This document shows positions 44,870-56,190 of a stretch of 64,000 bases of DNA, piece after piece. The DNA is from Doryteuthis pealeii (lineage: Eukaryota; Mollusca; Cephalopoda; Myopsida; Loliginidae), in contig CM042141.1 of the NCBI GenBank assembly GCA_023376005.1, positions 96,386,092 to 96,450,091 on the forward strand, written 5' to 3'. Numbering within the stretch: the stretch's first letter is position 1; each line of letters begins with the position of its first letter. Under the pieces are notes generated by a model, which ran no database searches, had not been told where the DNA came from, and saw nothing but the letters and a program-made list of their open reading frames with translations. Made by a program: the position numbers and the translations under genes.

Positions 44870-45055
44870 TATTACTAGCAAATATATGCACCATTCAGGT
44901 GCAAGTATCTAAGTTTTAATGTAATAAAATATTATATCAAATTAGAAAGGCTAATGAAACTAAATAAGAATGCAGATAAAAAGATTTGAAAAATAGAACA
45001 ACTGAAACTTACTCTTCCATCATTCCCGTCTTTCATTGATAAATTTTCCTAATCT
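44870..45055 (-). repeat. Dispersed repeat G, copy 3
   Basis: Inverse of 38585-38800: GCTAATGAAACTAAATAAGA, ACAACTGAAACTTACTCTTC. Confidence 0.6.
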
Positions 45056-45178
45056 AACTATTTAGTTAGAATAGGAAATAAAGAATAAAATTACAGTTAT
45101 TTCTTTTTTGTTAATGGATTTCTTTTAAGATTTATCTCCGAGATTTTTTCTCATATTCATTAAGATAAAACCAAACAA

Positions 45179-45625
45179 TTATAAATCAATAATATTAAGC
45201 ACATATTTATTAAAAATCATTTTTTTAAGATTAATATGCAAATTAGCCTTCTCATTCACACTGTAAACCGCTATTTTGTTGTATAAATAAATACAATTGC
45301 ATGTTATTAGTGTGTAGATAGGGTCAACAGTATTAATAATGTAAAACAATTTTATTAATAATTGAGGTTTAAATAAAGATAAAATCGTGGAGAATGTGAT
45401 GTAAATAACAAAGGGAATTGTGAATTGAGTAGTAATATAGTTTCGGTTACAGACAGACAAATACACAATTTCCATTATAATAAGAGGTAAAATAATAGAT
45501 TGAATTATCAAATTTACATAGACATTTGTATTGGTCATTTGTTTACTGAAGATCTGATGCATATTTGACTTTTGGTAACATTTGGTAAAGAAAAAAGAAG
45601 ACAGCAAATTAGGAACCATGTCCAT
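45179..45625 (-). CDS. 148-codon AT-rich ORF, unidentified and doubtful
   Basis: Second-longest uninterrupted frame outside repeats and gap. The product is rich in Ile, Leu, Asn and Tyr, with hydrophobic stretches at about residues 38-60 and 72-90 (LIIQSIILPLIIMEIVYL, IPFVIYITFSTILSLF). High AT on the + strand produces Ile/Asn/Tyr codons without selection, and no family motif or splice context was recognised. It could be a chance ORF or decayed membrane protein. Confidence 0.15.
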   Translation of the reverse strand: MDMVPNLLSSFFFTKCYQKSNMHQIFSKQMTNTNVYVNLIIQSIILPLIIMEIVYLSVCNRNYITTQFTIPFVIYITFSTILSLFKPQLLIKLFYIINTVDPIYTLITCNCIYLYNKIAVYSVNEKANLHINLKKMIFNKYVLNIIDL

Positions 45626-45839
45626 AATAGTTAATAGTCATATTATTTGTTTATGTTATTGCCTTTTGGCTAGACACGGGCTTTAAAAAAAAGTTTAAGC
45701 ATCTTATGGGCTACCAGATGACCTGTGTTGATTCATGAAGCAGTGATGGATTTTAATGAGCATTTCATGTCTATCATGTTGTGAATTTGGATTAAGAAAT
45801 AATGTTTAGTGAGAATACACAACCTACATGCATTTATTC

Positions 45840-46127
45840 ATGGAGGCACATGGTGTAATGGTTACCATCGTAGGAAATGGACACAACAATTTTAGTTCAA
45901 ATCCTGGATAAAGCTGTATGCATTTCACATAGCACTAATACCCTTGGGAAAGGTATGAATCCAACTATTCTTCCTCCAGCTATGGATAAATGATAGGGTG
46001 GACTGGGCTTTTTAACATTGGTCAGGTAACCAGTCTAAAAGGAAAACTCTGAATTCAAACCTACTAAACTCAACTTAAGAAACTGACCTTATGTCACACC
46101 CTACTCATGCAGAGGGGTTGGTAAATA
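45840..46127 (+). mobile_element. SINE-A copy, full length
   Basis: GGAGGCACATGGTGTAATGG head, TAGTTCAAATCCTGGATAAA box B, 3' end GCAGAGGGGTTGGTAAATAT. Confidence 0.92.
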
Positions 46128-46147
46128 TATATATATATATATATATG
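46128..46147. repeat. (TA)n between facing SINE-A tails
   Basis: About 10 TA units joining two SINE-A copies tail to tail. Confidence 0.9.
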
Positions 46148-46438
46148 CATTTATTCAACCCATCCACTACAAGCAGGATGTTACACAAGGTCAATTTTTC
46201 AGTAGAGTAAAGCTGGTTTGAATTCAGAGTTTTCCTTCTTCTAGACTCATTACCTAAGCATGGCTGAAGAATCCAGCCTACTGTACAATTTACCCATACC
46301 TGGGGGTAAACAGATAGATTGATGCTTTTACCAAGGGCATTAATGCGAAGTGAAACATAAAAATCTTCAATCAGAATTTGAACTCAGGTCTCTAATTGTC
46401 TTTCCTATAACATTAGCTATTACACTATTCATACCAAT
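46148..46438 (-). mobile_element. SINE-A copy, diverged
   Basis: TTATTCAACCCATCCACTAC, ACAAGCAGGATGTTACACAA, inverted head TAGCTATTACACTATTCATA. Confidence 0.8.
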
Positions 46439-46439
46439 G

Positions 46440-47205
46440 CTATAAAATTATCATTTATCTAGCAGATCTCCCTGGCATTTAAAAAGTTAAAAAATAAAGC
46501 TCTCATCTATATTCATATATAGATTAATAAAAATTATTTTTCTATATATGCACTTTATTATCCTTTATTTGTTATATATTATTGTTTTTAAGTTGTTTAT
46601 TTTTATCATTGTGGCTTTAGCATTAAATAACCCATGAAGGTTGATATGCCATTAAATAAAGAAACCAAAACATTGCTTCATTTTCACACTTTGACTTAGA
46701 ACATCTAAAATAACAATTCTGTATCATCTTTTTTTTTTCTTTCACTTGTGTTTGTTTAAGGTTGTCTTATAATTTGTTCCAGAAAATGAGGGGTGGTGAA
46801 ATTTTGAATAAACAAAATAACATAATTATACCTAAACTATAAAAGGCTGTTCCCAATAAAACAGACTGATGAAGTTGTGAGTCAACAACAACAAATCAAA
46901 AAGTTACTTTATTTAGCCTAAATAATTGAAGGACATTTTTTTAAAGAAATAGACCAGATTTTTTAATAGTTTTTTTTTTGTTTTAATGAATAAACAGCCC
47001 AATTAACCAGTGACCTAATCAACTAGAGTCACTGTATATTCTATGTCTTGCATTACATTAGCCTTTATTAGTCATGACTGACAATAAATATATCAGCCTG
47101 GATTAACAATTTTTGATAGGATGAATTGACTATGTACTTTTATATGTTCTCATCTCATAATGTGTCCATAGTAGTAATGCTACTAACAAAACTATGACAG
47201 ATAAG
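46440..47205. other. No gene; one SINE tail fragment
   Basis: AATAACCCATGAAGGTTGAT-ATGCCATTAAATAAAGAAACC at about 46625-46670 is the SINE-C/E-type tail. The rest is AT-rich. Confidence 0.5.
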
Positions 47206-47206
47206 A

Positions 47207-47580
47207 GAAAGCTTGTGGTGTAATGGTTATCATTATAGAAAGTGGATTCAGCTACCCAAGTTCAAATCCTGAACAAGGTTATTTGCATTTCCCAAAGTGC
47301 TAATACACATGGGAAATGGGCATCCCATCATGGTGTAATGGTTAGCATCTAGTCCTGCAGATCTAATACAATTGAATAGCGAGTCCGATCCTTGCTGGAT
47401 TCTCCATATTTGTGACCTTGTGTCACATCCTACAGGTTAGGTTAATACATACCCTTTGGAAAGGTATAAATCCAACTATCCTCTCTCCAGCTATGGGTAA
47501 ATAGTAGGGCAGACTGGGTTCTTTAATCTTGGTATGACAACTGGTCTAGGAGATAGAAAAATGAATTCAAATCAGTTGCA
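47207..47580 (+). mobile_element. SINE-A copy split by SINE-D
   Basis: Head CTTGTGGTGTAATGGTTATC and CAAGTTCAAATCCTGAACAA, then interrupted at about 47315 and resumed at about 47443 (AATACATACCCTTTGGAAAG). Confidence 0.85.
47318..47440 (+). mobile_element. SINE-D nested in SINE-A
   Basis: CATGGTGTAATGGTTAGCAT, GAGTCCGATCCTTGCTGGAT and CATCCTACAGGTTAGG. Confidence 0.8.
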
Positions 47581-47905
47581 GACCTGAAGAGAGATGGTCG
47601 TCTCTGCTAGGCTATTCTTGCCCAAGAAGTGCTCCTATGACCAAACCAGGAACAAGTGACAAGGCAGAGAAAAAAAAAAGATTGAATTTGGCTATGGGAA
47701 ATATGTATGGTAAACTAGGCTCTTTAACCTTGGTATGGCAACCGGTCTAGAAGATAGAAAACTGAATTCAAACCAGTTGTAGATGAGAGGAATGGGTTCT
47801 GCCAAGCTATTCTTATCCAAGAGACACTACATGAGTATTGCTGCCACAACCAAACCAGGAACCAGTGACAGGAGAGAGAAAAAAAAGACAATTGAATTTT
47901 GGTTC
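47500..47905 (+). repeat. Tandem duplication of SINE-A 3' part with a distinct tail
   Basis: GGGCAGACTGGGTTCTTTAA...AAACCAGGAACAAGTGACAA (47505-47662) is repeated at about 47710-47875 as ACTAGGCTCTTTAACCTTGG...AAACCAGGAACCAGTGACAG. The tail block GCTATTCTTGCCCAAGA.. is not found in other SINE-A copies here. Confidence 0.65.
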
Positions 47906-48556
47906 TTTTTAGTGAAATTAACACCAGTAAGCTGAATTCCTTAATTTTTTAACTTATTATTACAAACTTATCGGTACCTCCCACTCTATGTAATTCAGGA
48001 TTTGAATATATATTGTTTAGTGTATATGCCAAACAAAATTAAGTCTTAAAAAAAAAAGAAAAAGGGTGGAGTGAAGTTGAAGACTAGTGTGATATGAAAG
48101 AAAAACTAGAAATTCTGTCAGGTCATTGTGACAGAAAACTTAATACCATTGTTTTAAAAAGCTATTGAATTGTTTTGCTTAAAACAAGAAAAAGGGCTGA
48201 AGATTTATAATAAATATTAATGTATTTTCCTTGCAAAATTTCAATAGCTATGTAAACAATTTTTGAAGTGGAAAGAAAACTGAGACTTTAGAATTTATCT
48301 TAAAGATCAGTGAGCTGAAACAACACTTGTCAACTTTGATGCTAACAAGATAGGAATATAGTTATTCATAAATATTTTTATTGAAACCTTAGCACAAGTT
48401 GGTCATAGTTTTTGTTTTATAAATTTTAACAAACAATGCCAAGAGACTGGTTTCTTGTATCCTCAAACCAACAAAGGCAGTTCCAGACAGAACATGTTTT
48501 CCTTCTCTCAATGTTTCTTCATCTCTTACAAATGTCCAATCTATATGCTTCAATAT

Positions 48557-49375
48557 GGAGGCTCGTGGTGTAATTGTTAGTCGTAGGAAATGGACTCATC
48601 AACTTAAGTCTTGGACGAGCCTGCTTGCATTTCATATTGCGACCCATGAGAAAGGTATGCATCCAACTACTCACCCTCCATTTGGTTTGGTTTGGTTTTG
48701 TTTTGTTTTACGGCATATCAACCTGAGTGGGTCATTTAATGCTGATAAAGTTTTTAAATAAATCAATTCTTAATGGATAATACAATTTTTTTTTTATAAA
48801 TACATTTTTCTATTTAACCTATAGATGGGACCCTAACAGGTACTACCACTCCAGGTCAGAGTGGACCAGGGAGCAATGGTGATGAAGGGGTGCTCCACAG
48901 TCCCCAAACCTCCAAAACTGGAACCTCACCATCAGATAGAATTTAACATCATTCCCAGGACATATAGACCCTCAGTCACCGCCTTCTAACACCCATATGA
49001 TAAAAAGGGGTTGGGGCTTACCATAAGGGTAATAGGGTTTGGAAAATCACATAGGTGCTAGGGCTTGACGTGACCAGCCGATTGATCAGAGGGGGCCTCT
49101 CCGACCGCCTGACAAGATAGGGCCAAAGTGGAGTATTGAAATGCTCATCCACCTGGGTTCTATCCTTAAGTATCACGGGTCGCCATCCACGGCAAACAGG
49201 TGGCTCCATTGTGGGAGTTTTACCCCCCTACAGAGGTGCAGTCGGTGCATTCTAACGCCCCACCGACAGGGCGGTCACCCTCCATTTATGAGCAAATAGT
49301 AAGGCAGACTGGGCTCTTTAACTTTGGCTAGGTAACCAGTCTAGGACATGGAAAACTGAATTCAAACCTGACTAA
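48557..49375 (+). mobile_element. SINE-A copy split by SINE-C
   Basis: Head GGAGGCTCGTGGTGTAATTG. The body stops at TCACCCTCCATTT (48671-48683) and resumes at the same 13 bases (49275-49287), continuing AAATAGTAAGGCAGACTGGG. Confidence 0.9.
48684..49274 (-). mobile_element. SINE-C, full length (591 bp) with 13-bp target duplication
   Basis: TCACCCTCCATTT flanks the element exactly. The left end is the (GGTTT)n-type tail; the right end is the 5' head, reading CGCCCTGTCGGTGGGGCGTT on the minus strand. This fixes both ends of the family. Confidence 0.95.
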
Positions 49376-49547
49376 CATAATGACCATCTTTTAAAAAAGA
49401 AAAACATCATTACATATGCAGTTTATTTTTAATACTTTTAAAACGATTTTTTTTGGTCAATTTCAACGTGATCCGCCATTCTGTCTCTTTTTCAATAGTT
49501 TTAAAGCGCTTGTTTACAATTTTAATGTAACATTCGCGATTGCAAAA

Positions 49548-50247
49548 AATTTACCAAAAATCAGGTAATTATCCCATTTTAATGAAATTTTCAGTATTGA
49601 TTTATCAATTAATGAATTTTATGATGCATTAGTTATTTTATTTCAAAACTTTAATTTAGTATTTTTGCTATGAAAAATTAATATTTAAAATATGAAAAGC
49701 CTTATGTCAAGTTTAAAATGTTATATTTTTAGATTCTAGAAATAAATATCTATTTAATGCAAACCTTATTTTATTACATCAAAGTATACTTTTTGAAGAA
49801 AAACAATCGATTGAAAATGTACCCCCCCCCTTTTTAAGCAGAAAAAATATCGATGTATAATTTTTTCTTTTATAAGATAATAGCCAATTAAATAATTATT
49901 GAAATGAGTAAAAAAGAAATCTCCAAAAAATTTATTATTTATTATTTTTTTACATTCTATTTTTCGGTTTTCAGTACTGATTTTCTCATAGAAAAGCCAC
50001 AGTAAATTTTTTTTGTTTCTATTCATAACTTCGGTCTTTTATCTCTTTATTCATACTGTAATTAGAAGACTATAAGACCAAATCAAAAAAACATGGGGGG
50101 GGTGGGTCCAGAATTAAGTGACCTAAAAAAAATGAGAAAGTTTTGAAATAAAATAGATAATGCATTATAAAGATCATTCTTTGATAAATAAACACTGAAA
50201 ATTTCATTAAAATCCAATAATTCCCCGATTTTTGGTAAATTATTTTC
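49548..50247. repeat. Large foldback, arms about 108 bp
   Basis: TTTACCAAAAATCAGGTAAT ... TTTTATTTCAAAACTTTAAT (49548-49655) is inverted at 50135-50247 (AAAGTTTTGAAATAAAATAG ... ATTTTTGGTAAATTATTTT). The 480-base centre is AT-rich and non-coding. Confidence 0.75.
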
Positions 50248-50318
50248 TGTAGGGGGGGGGGGCTAAAGTCATTTTGTCAAAAACGCATTTTAGGCCCATT
50301 TTGGGTATAGCTAATATA

Positions 50319-50382
50319 CATGTTTTATACATGTTATATATACTTCTTTAAGGATTGCAGTATAGTATCAAGATGTTTTTAG
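50319..50382 (+). repeat. 64-bp exact direct repeat, copy 1
   Basis: CATGTTTTATACATGTTATA ... AAGATGTTTTTAG; identical to 50547-50610. Confidence 0.95.
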
Positions 50383-50546
50383 GGTTTTTTTTTTTTGGGG
50401 GGGGGTTACATAAAATATAAAAACAATCAAGGAAAAAGAATCATGAAATTGAACTTCTCGTCGGCTTTGCAACTAGAATGAGGAGCATTCTACAGCCCGC
50501 TCGCTTTATGGTGAGTTTCCGTTACTTTTCAAGTAACTTTCTTCTT

Positions 50547-50610
50547 CATGTTTTATACATGTTATATATACTTCTTTAAGGATTGCAGTATAGTATCAAG
50601 ATGTTTTTAG
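50547..50610 (+). repeat. 64-bp exact direct repeat, copy 2
   Basis: No base differs from copy 1. The 164-base spacer has T and G runs and a short hairpin GTTACTTTTCAAGTAAC. Confidence 0.95.
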
Positions 50611-50684
50611 TTAACAAAGGGTAGATTTTTCTGTGGTCATTAAAGGACAAAATCATTGTCAGGATCTTCTTCAATGTCATTTAC

Positions 50685-51175
50685 ATAGATAGTCCACTCA
50701 CCCAATGGTGACATGGATTTCTTTGACATTGTTGCTGGAGTCTTGCAAGGAGATACATTAGCGCCATTTCTATTTATAATCTAAGATTACATATTTCAAA
50801 CATCAAAAGATCTAATGAAAGAAAAGTATTTAACACTTAAAAAAGGCAAGAAACAGACAATATCCAACAGAAACAGTAATGGATGCAGACTACGTAGATG
50901 ATCAAGCACTTCCCACAAATACACCTTCGCAAGCTGAATCTTTGCTGAATAGCCTTGAACAGCCAGCAACAAACATTGGACTCTACATGAACTCAGTGGA
51001 AACTTACACATGGACACACCTGGCTGACCAGCAAAAATTTACATTCATTAGCTCTCTATGGACACTGGATGCCATGTAGAAGACTTACTAAGAGAAACAG
51101 CCGATAGAGATGGATGGCAAGCGAAAGAGTTAAAGGAATTTGCGTTATCAGCAATATTTGATGATGATGAGATAT
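50685..51175 (+). pseudogene. LINE (RTE-like) reverse transcriptase with internal deletion
   Basis: DFFDIVAGVLQGDTLAPFLF (about 50717-50780) is the RT motif before the palm, and MDADYVDDQALPTNTPSQAE (50879-50940) carries the catalytic YxDD box, here YVDD. After IGLYMNSVET the sequence jumps to the C-terminal tail (LADQQ..., then in another frame CHVEDLLRETADRDGW). The thumb region is thus deleted, and stops and shifts are present. Dead copy. Confidence 0.85.
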
Positions 51176-51179
51176 GAAA

Positions 51180-52125
51180 ACAAATCAAATATAAAAGTAA
51201 ATAAACTTAATATAATTACACACACACACACACACACACACGTTGCTGTGTTGCATTTCCTCTCTAATAATATATCAACTCCATTTACATTTACTAATCA
51301 GCATGTACTCTTGCCAATTGGTTTACTTGAAAAAAGTCGATAACTATCAATAAAATATAAGATTGAAGAATGACGGAAAATACTGACAATGCAGTTTGTG
51401 TGTATTTTCATAAGCAACAAGAACAGCAGCAGGTAAAACTCATTAAATACTCAGGACTTGCAAAATAAATATACAGCCATGCACTTAATATAAAAAAGAA
51501 AAACAAAGAAAAAAAAATATCTAGCATGAAAAACAAAAATGTGAAAAAGCATTCCTTTTACCTTTATACTGTAATCATATAAATGACTGTGTTAAGAGTA
51601 TTTTGTTTTGGTGTACTGCACCAGGCAGTGGGATTGGTGCTAAGCAACAAGTGCTATCAAAGAGGAGAGAGAGAGAGAGAAAGTTGAGAATTGCCAGAAT
51701 AATAGTGCTGGTAATAAACTAGCCACATATATCTGACGTCTGTTCTGCATAAAAATATAATACATAGTAAGTAGCGGGGAACAGTAAAAACATTCCTTAA
51801 ATTCTGCTAGTAACATTTTTAAAACAATTTTGACAATCACTAAACTTTGTCAACTAACCATGTCTTATAGATATTTAAATACCAAAGTGAAATTTAATAG
51901 AATGAAACGGAAAAGAGAAACCTGTTATTTTGAATGTCATTTTAGAAAAGCATAAAATCCTTTTTATTTTCGTTGTTTTTTGGGGTTTTTCTCTCTCTCC
52001 AATGAATTACTGCCCAATATCAATATGAGGCATTTTTATAAAAGGGAGACATTATTTATATTAAATTTAACATTAATATATCTGAATTTAAAAAAATTAT
52101 TCATACCAAACTGAAGCTTTGTTTT
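51180..52125. other. No gene; microsatellites only
   Basis: (AC)n at 51219-51242 and (GA)n at 51664-51680. AT-rich. Confidence 0.55.
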
Positions 52126-52127
52126 CT

Positions 52128-52255
52128 GAAATTAGCAAGCTAGTCTTGTGGATACATTACTACTAAAAAGTGAATTTGATACTCCCTGGATGAGCCATAA
52201 TTGTGACCTTGTGTCACATCCTACCTGTGGCAAATGGGTTGGGTAAATACACACC
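52128..52255 (+). mobile_element. SINE-D copy
   Basis: AAATTAGCAAGCTAGTCTTG, GAATTTGATACTCCCTGGAT, 3' end ACCTTGTGTCACATCCTACC. Confidence 0.75.
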
Positions 52256-52356
52256 CTCATCTCTGGGTAATATGAATTTAAATTCCACATATATACTCTG
52301 ATACATTACATATATTTGAAACGTTTAAGTTAAATTTGAATTTTTTGTGCATAGTA

Positions 52357-52619
52357 CAGGTTAAAAGTGTGGTAAGAGTTATCCAAAGTCAAACTTTTTT
52401 TAAACCTTATTTTTCTGATGCAAGTATCATTGGGGGAATTAGAAAAGTTTTAATAAATAGGCCAGGGTTTGAGAAAAGAAAAGTTTTGGTAAACTGGATA
52501 AACTTTTTGTCCATTTACCAAAACTTTTCTCGTTCCCTAAAGATACCATCATATCATTCATCAGAAAAATAAGGTTTTAAAATGTTTGACTGGATAACTC
52601 TTACTGCACTTTTAACCTG
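52357..52619. mobile_element. MITE with TA target duplication (263 bp)
   Basis: Starts CAGGTTAAAAGTGTGGTAAG and ends CTTACTGCACTTTTAACCTG, inverted repeats that extend (GAGTTATCCA, GTCAAAC) through much of the element. TA flanks both ends (52355-52356, 52620-52621), as in Tc1/mariner-type MITEs. Confidence 0.8.
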
Positions 52620-52624
52620 TAAGT

Positions 52625-52877
52625 AAAGGTCGTTAGGGTGGTCTAAAGTCAATATCAGCCAGACAGCGAGGTAGTCTATCCTCTTTTTCTTCTTTTTAGC
52701 GCTAGACCAAGGAGATTGTTTTTGACATGAGGTGGAGCGCCACACCTACCATCAGCTCCTCACTTTACTGCACAGATCTCTGTGCTACTCATATGCTGAG
52801 TTGGCAAGGGAAGGTATCGAAACGGGAAACTTGTGTTTCCTGGTTGGACGCTCTACCAACTGAGCTAAACTGGCCCC
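52625..52877 (-). mobile_element. SINE-B copy
   Basis: GTCGTTAGGGTGGTCTAAAG to ACTGAGCTAAACTGGCCCCT. It directly follows the TA-MITE. Confidence 0.88.
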
Positions 52878-54182
52878 TTTTAATTTGTACTATACATAAA
52901 AAATTCAGAATTAACTTAAATTACAAAAGCATCAAATCTATGCAATGTATCAGAGTATATATGAGGAATTTAAATTTATACTACCCAGAGATGAGGGTAG
53001 GTATTTACCCAACTTGGACTATATACTTATAGATTAAATCTAACATTTATTCACTGCAAGAGAACTTCCAATTTTAATCAAATGTATATTCAGTAACTTA
53101 ACTATGAAGTATAGTAAACATACACTTTTCTTTTCTTTTGTGTGGGGTGGGGGACTGTAAATGTTGGCATTTCTTTAAACAAATTCAAAATGATATTTGG
53201 AAGTAGAACTTTTTGTTCAATCCAAACCGAAAAAAAGAAAGAAAAGAAAATGTAATGAGTTTGTTATAAACAATAAAGATTGTTTGCAACATTCTGGAAT
53301 GTTAGAGAGTGAAAGGGGTCAAAAAAGGAATGGGGTTTCTTGTTTCAAATCATTTGGGTCAAACTAGAGACAAGCTTTATCTCAAAATGCCTGGGTCCAA
53401 TAAGGGATAACCTTTATCTCAAATGGTCTGTCTCCAACAAAGAAATTGTAGCCCCCCCCCCCACTACACACTCCCCTTTACCATTTTCAGACTGAATTTA
53501 GAAATAATTTTTACCAGCTTTACTAAGATAACTAATATTTGATTTTAAAACCAATTTAAATCTTTCTATGACCAATTGATATTATTAGATTAGATTGTAA
53601 AATAAACAAGTTTGTCTGGTCAAAGGTGTTCAAATGGTTAAAGCAATGTGTGATCTCATACAAAAGCAGGAACAAATTAATGATTTTGAATACTCCTCCA
53701 TTCAGCATCATTATTGCTGTTCTTTTTCTTGCATGCCCGGGGAATGCTTATTGATCACATTATAAATATATTTCCTCAGTATATGTGTGTGCGACAGCAT
53801 ACACCCAATGTGGGTTAAACTGACTCCACATGCTGAAAGATCTCGGATCACCATGCTCTATGCTTGACAATTGACAGCATCAGCGCTCGCAATGCCCAGC
53901 CAATCACAGTTCCATTGACAGAAACCATGAGCAACAAGTCCGATTCCCCAGTGACTAACCAGGTCCTTAGCTGGCCACTTTGGCATTTTCTCCATCCAAA
54001 AAAAGGGGTTGGCAAAATTACCTTGTTGATCATTTCTTCACACATGAATAGACAAAACAATACTCAGTAGATGATTCAGACATGTATTTATTTGTTCAGA
54101 TGATTAAAAGTGTGTGTAATTTCTTTATTCAATCATATGTTTCTCAACATGAGACACATGTACTTTGATCACAACCATATTT

Positions 54183-54358
54183 GGTTTAGTCTGGTTTCTT
54201 TGTTTAATGGCATTTCAAGCCATCCTTGTAGAAGAACAGTAGGGAATTAGGGGGTTCATACATTTCACAAGGTTATCAGTCCTTGAAGTGAACATAATAG
54301 CATGACTGCTTACTTGCTTACTACAATGTCACATTCCAGCACATTAGCCACTACTCCC
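54183..54358 (-). mobile_element. SINE-E-like repeat (right-arm copy)
   Basis: Inverse of 3493-3668, with GGGGGGGGGCACTAGGTGAA at the head side. Confidence 0.45.
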
Positions 54359-54673
54359 CAGAGGGGGGGGGGCACTAGGTGAATCTATTTAGTCATGTTA
54401 CATAGTCATGAATATATAACAACAGAGGCAAATGTCCATAAAAGTGAATACTTAAGGTACAACTGGAAAAGATCATTTTGGTTGATTGTTTTGTTTTATG
54501 GTACATCAACCGTTTTCAGGTCATTTAATACTGAATCAAGCCGTTTTAATAAACAAAGGACTCAGGTTGCTTAAACTATCTGTTGTTACATTGAATAAAC
54601 TCATTGGTTCTTAACCTTGGAACTGGTGCTTTCAGCATGATTTGACCATAAATTGGAAAAGACAAGATGAAAC

Positions 54674-54988
54674 TGAAGAATAATTAAAGTTCCAATTACC
54701 GTCGAACTGGGAAGACAAGGCAACAAACGGTTGTAACTTAAATACAAACCCGAATAGTCACAAAGTCTACTGCAAAATGACAGGATATATATAAGACTCC
54801 ACAATGTCATTTAAATCAAGCAGTCAAGCAGCCAATTAGAACTCAAGGAATGGAATGACCCAAATCACCCAAATTCATGAATGGGTCATTCTTGATTTCT
54901 ATATATACCAACTGTCTTGGACACTGCTTAAGTTGTACTTGGTTAGCTGCTGTTATTCAAACCAACAGTAGACTTACTGACTTCAATA
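54674..54988 (+). mobile_element. Solo Gypsy LTR (right-arm copy)
   Basis: TGAAGAATAATTAAAGTTCC to CTTCAATA with GAAAC on both sides (54669-54673, 54989-54993), the same target duplication as the left-arm copy. Confidence 0.85.
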
Positions 54989-55213
54989 GAAACAAAACTC
55001 AATTAATACAAAACAAACATAATTTACAAGAATTTACTAATGAGTTGTAAAGAAAGATTAATAAAAACTGGTGAATAACATAAATATCAATGATTAGAGT
55101 TCTACTATTCAGAGACAAACAGCTGAGAAAAGAGTCATTTCTTGAAAAATACAAATACATACATTTAACTTTTTTTCACTTTAATAATTTACTGTTCAAG
55201 TATAAATCTATTT

Positions 55214-55502
55214 ACAGGTGCGTGGTGTAATGGATAGAGTCGTGGGAAATGGACTCGTCAACCAGAGTTCAAATCCTAGACGAGGCTGTCTACATTTCAC
55301 ATAGTGCTAATACCCTTGGGAAAGGTATGAATCCACCTGCTCTCCCTCCAGCTATGGGTAAATAGCAGGGCAGACAGGGCTCTTTAACCTTGGTTAGGCA
55401 ACCAGTCTAGGAGAAGGAAAACTGAATTCAAACCTGTTAAACTCTGCCTAAAAAACTGACCTTGTGTTGCATCCTGCTCGTGTAGAGGGGTTGGTAAATA
55501 TG
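55214..55502 (+). mobile_element. SINE-A, near full length (right-arm copy)
   Basis: AGGTGCGTGGTGTAATGGAT head, AGAGTTCAAATCCTAGACGA box B, 3' end GTAGAGGGGTTGGTAAATAT. Confidence 0.9.
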
Positions 55503-56129
55503 TAAATCCATTTATAATTTCAGTTTTTCAAGCCTTTCTTAATTCAATCTAACCTTATTTTTTAATAAATGTCCTACAAAATAGTGTAGAGTTATATTTC
55601 ATTAATAAAACAAAGGTGGAATTGTGAGCCAAAGTTTTTACATGAACAGCAGTTTAGATGTAAATCTGCTGTTTATGCTTTGAGAAATTCTGTAAACAAT
55701 ATCTCACTGCTAATTTTTGGTGTGATGGATTTAACACTGTAATGACTTCTGTATTCATGGCAACAACCAAGGAGAAGGTTGTTGCTTCTTGACTGATGCT
55801 CAATTCCATGATCAAAAGGTAATATCAAATATGCGTAAAAATTGTGACATTTAACGTGTAATTGTAAAAGTTTACATAAGTTATTAAAAAATCACAAGAA
55901 ATGTTTATTTTTAAATATATCCAAATGTTTTTATGCTTGTAAGATTTTGTACAGAGATTGTCCAACAAAAACTTATAGTATTCTTAATACTGACATTCTG
56001 TTTGAAAACATTAATAGAAAAAAAAAATAGTTGCTTTGGTAAGTGTTAGATTTGAATAGAAATTAAATATTTTCATAGCAATTTAATCAAGATTCTCTGA
56101 AACCATTTTTGAATTTCTTTTCATAGTTT

Positions 56130-56133
56130 GTGT

Positions 56134-56179
<46 letters not shown>

Positions 56180-56190
56180 ATATATATATA
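56130..56190. repeat. (GT)n(TA)n compound microsatellite
   Basis: Same locus as 1667-1730, with an extra GTTGT interruption and different lengths. Confidence 0.95.

Noticed and set aside
46863..46900. Second hammerhead candidate (CTGATGAAGTTGTGAGTCAAC)
   Set aside because: The CTGATGA and a stem exist, but GAAA is replaced and no stem I closes.
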